This document shows, in pieces, positions 63,448 through 64,000 of a DNA stretch of 64,000 bases (positions within the stretch are counted from its first letter, which is position 1; each line of letters starts with the position of its first letter). Position numbers and translations under genes: made by a program. The notes beneath the pieces are model-generated. The model did not search any database and was not told the origin of the DNA. It saw nothing but the letters and a program-made list of their open reading frames with translations. The DNA is from Caenorhabditis remanei. Its lineage: Eukaryota; Nematoda; Chromadorea; Rhabditida; Rhabditidae. Where the stretch lies: contig NC_071329.1 in NCBI RefSeq assembly GCF_010183535.1, positions 2,914,001 through 2,978,000 on the forward strand, in the 5' to 3' direction.

Positions 63448-63891
63448 CTATCGATTGAATCTTTTAAATGGCACTCCTCGAATTCGTGTTGGTTTGTATT
63501 CTGCATGCTCCTCTAGTAGTCTTGACTTCTCGACCTTAGCATCTACTGCCGTCTCGAACATTGGGTGCTCCGGGTCGTATCCTTCTTCAACTTTGAATTG
63601 AGCACTGTTCTCCATATACTTGTCACAACGCAGTGTATTCAACTTATTGGTGAGAACATTTACTTGATAGAAGTACTCAACCTTCTCTTTATAGAACTTT
63701 TGCAAGATCTTCTCCACCTGGCATTTCTCAAAGATTTCGATAGGACAAGTCATTTCAGCTAAGCCTAAGAATGCACGATTGATAACTTTTTTATCCTTAG
63801 AATACACTAGGTCCTTAGTATATCTTTTAACTTTTTCAAACGAGGCAGGGACAGCTGATCGACGATCGGAATAGTTCGAATATTGAGACAT
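63448..63891 (-). CDS. Unrecognised small protein, 147 aa
   Basis: An intronless frame from the ATG at 63889-63891 (MSQYSNYSDRRSAVPASFEK) to TAG at 63448-63450 (end RIRGVPFKRFNR). It is charged and soluble, rich in Lys, Glu and Tyr, and helical by appearance (VEKILQKFYKEKVEYFYQVN, VLTNKLNTLRCDKYMENS). Its three cysteines are isolated. I recognise no domain. A longer frame upstream would add a hydrophobic segment (LLSLLSLPLSCFFA) that looks like a signal peptide, but it has no ATG, only TTG, so a spliced 5' exon or an SL-trans-spliced start nearer the window edge is possible. The coding look (no low complexity, GC above flanks, whole-frame openness) is good. Confidence 0.6.
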   Translation of the reverse strand: MSQYSNYSDRRSAVPASFEKVKRYTKDLVYSKDKKVINRAFLGLAEMTCPIEIFEKCQVEKILQKFYKEKVEYFYQVNVLTNKLNTLRCDKYMENSAQFKVEEGYDPEHPMFETAVDAKVEKSRLLEEHAEYKPTRIRGVPFKRFNR

Positions 63892-64000
63892 AGCAAAAAA
63901 ACAGGATAGTGGTAGAGAGAGAAGGGACAGTAGACGTCTAGTCAATATGAGGTAACTGATGAGAATGAGTAATAAATATTCATCAACCTGTTAGGGGTGT

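Overview
The window is nuclear DNA of a Caenorhabditis-type nematode. Evidence: tiny introns (about 40-55 nt) with TTTTCAG acceptors, AT-rich spacers full of inverted-repeat elements, a large family of F-box proteins with an FBA_2 tail (the fbxb/sdz-33 class of worm F-box genes), a worm-style SLC6 transporter and a cys-loop channel. Low-level features such as the GGGCCG-ended and CGTTTCGAAACC repeats are not ones I can tie to a named species, so I leave the species open.

Region 1 (1-17.2 kb): eight three-exon F-box/FBA_2 genes. Six are on the plus strand (3.3, 5.4, 8.3, 11.6, 13.7, 15.8 kb) and two on the minus strand (1.0-2.1 and 10.1-11.2 kb). Remnants between them (a 3' gene copy at 6.88-7.16 kb, an orphan last exon at 7.52-7.59 kb, relic minus-strand promoters) indicate that the amplified unit was once a head-to-head gene pair whose minus-strand partner mostly decayed.

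Region 2 (18.4-40.8 kb): nine more members, all on the minus strand. Seven look intact. One (28.05-29.10 kb) has an internal frameshifting deletion and one (36.76-38.40 kb) a single in-frame stop. Every one of the 17 genes has the same architecture (about 300 nt + about 620 nt + about 133 nt exons, intron phases 2 and 2), and every one carries a related element 70-125 bp upstream of its ATG with the cores TGACGTGGCA and GGGTCTCGCAACGA. The F-box would dock each protein on a Skp1-related adaptor of an SCF ubiquitin ligase, and the variable FBA_2 part would choose substrates.

Region 3 (41.3-49.9 kb): a frameshifted relic that resembles the start of a DUF3557-type gene, then a nine-exon SLC6 sodium-coupled transporter on the plus strand. 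Its first intron holds a 201-bp tandem repeat interrupted by a young-looking LTR retroelement (338-bp LTRs, PBS, polypurine tract, 4-bp target duplication) that encodes only one coiled-coil, Gag-like ORF. Its other introns are packed with a CGTTTCGAAACC-type satellite.

Region 4 (49.9-55.6 kb): a thirteen-exon cys-loop ligand-gated channel subunit on the minus strand, tail to tail with the transporter (66 bp between stop codons). It resembles the anion-channel branch but has an unusual M1-M2 linker.

Region 5 (55.7-63.4 kb): no convincing gene; inverted repeats, direct duplications and minisatellites. A small unrecognised protein gene (147 aa, minus) closes the window at 63.4-63.9 kb.

The intergenic and intronic DNA is dominated by non-autonomous DNA transposons. 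Several are defined well enough to see target-site duplications: a hAT-like element at 557-920, a second hAT-like one at 37744-37933 and a TA-flanked element at 25630-25737.
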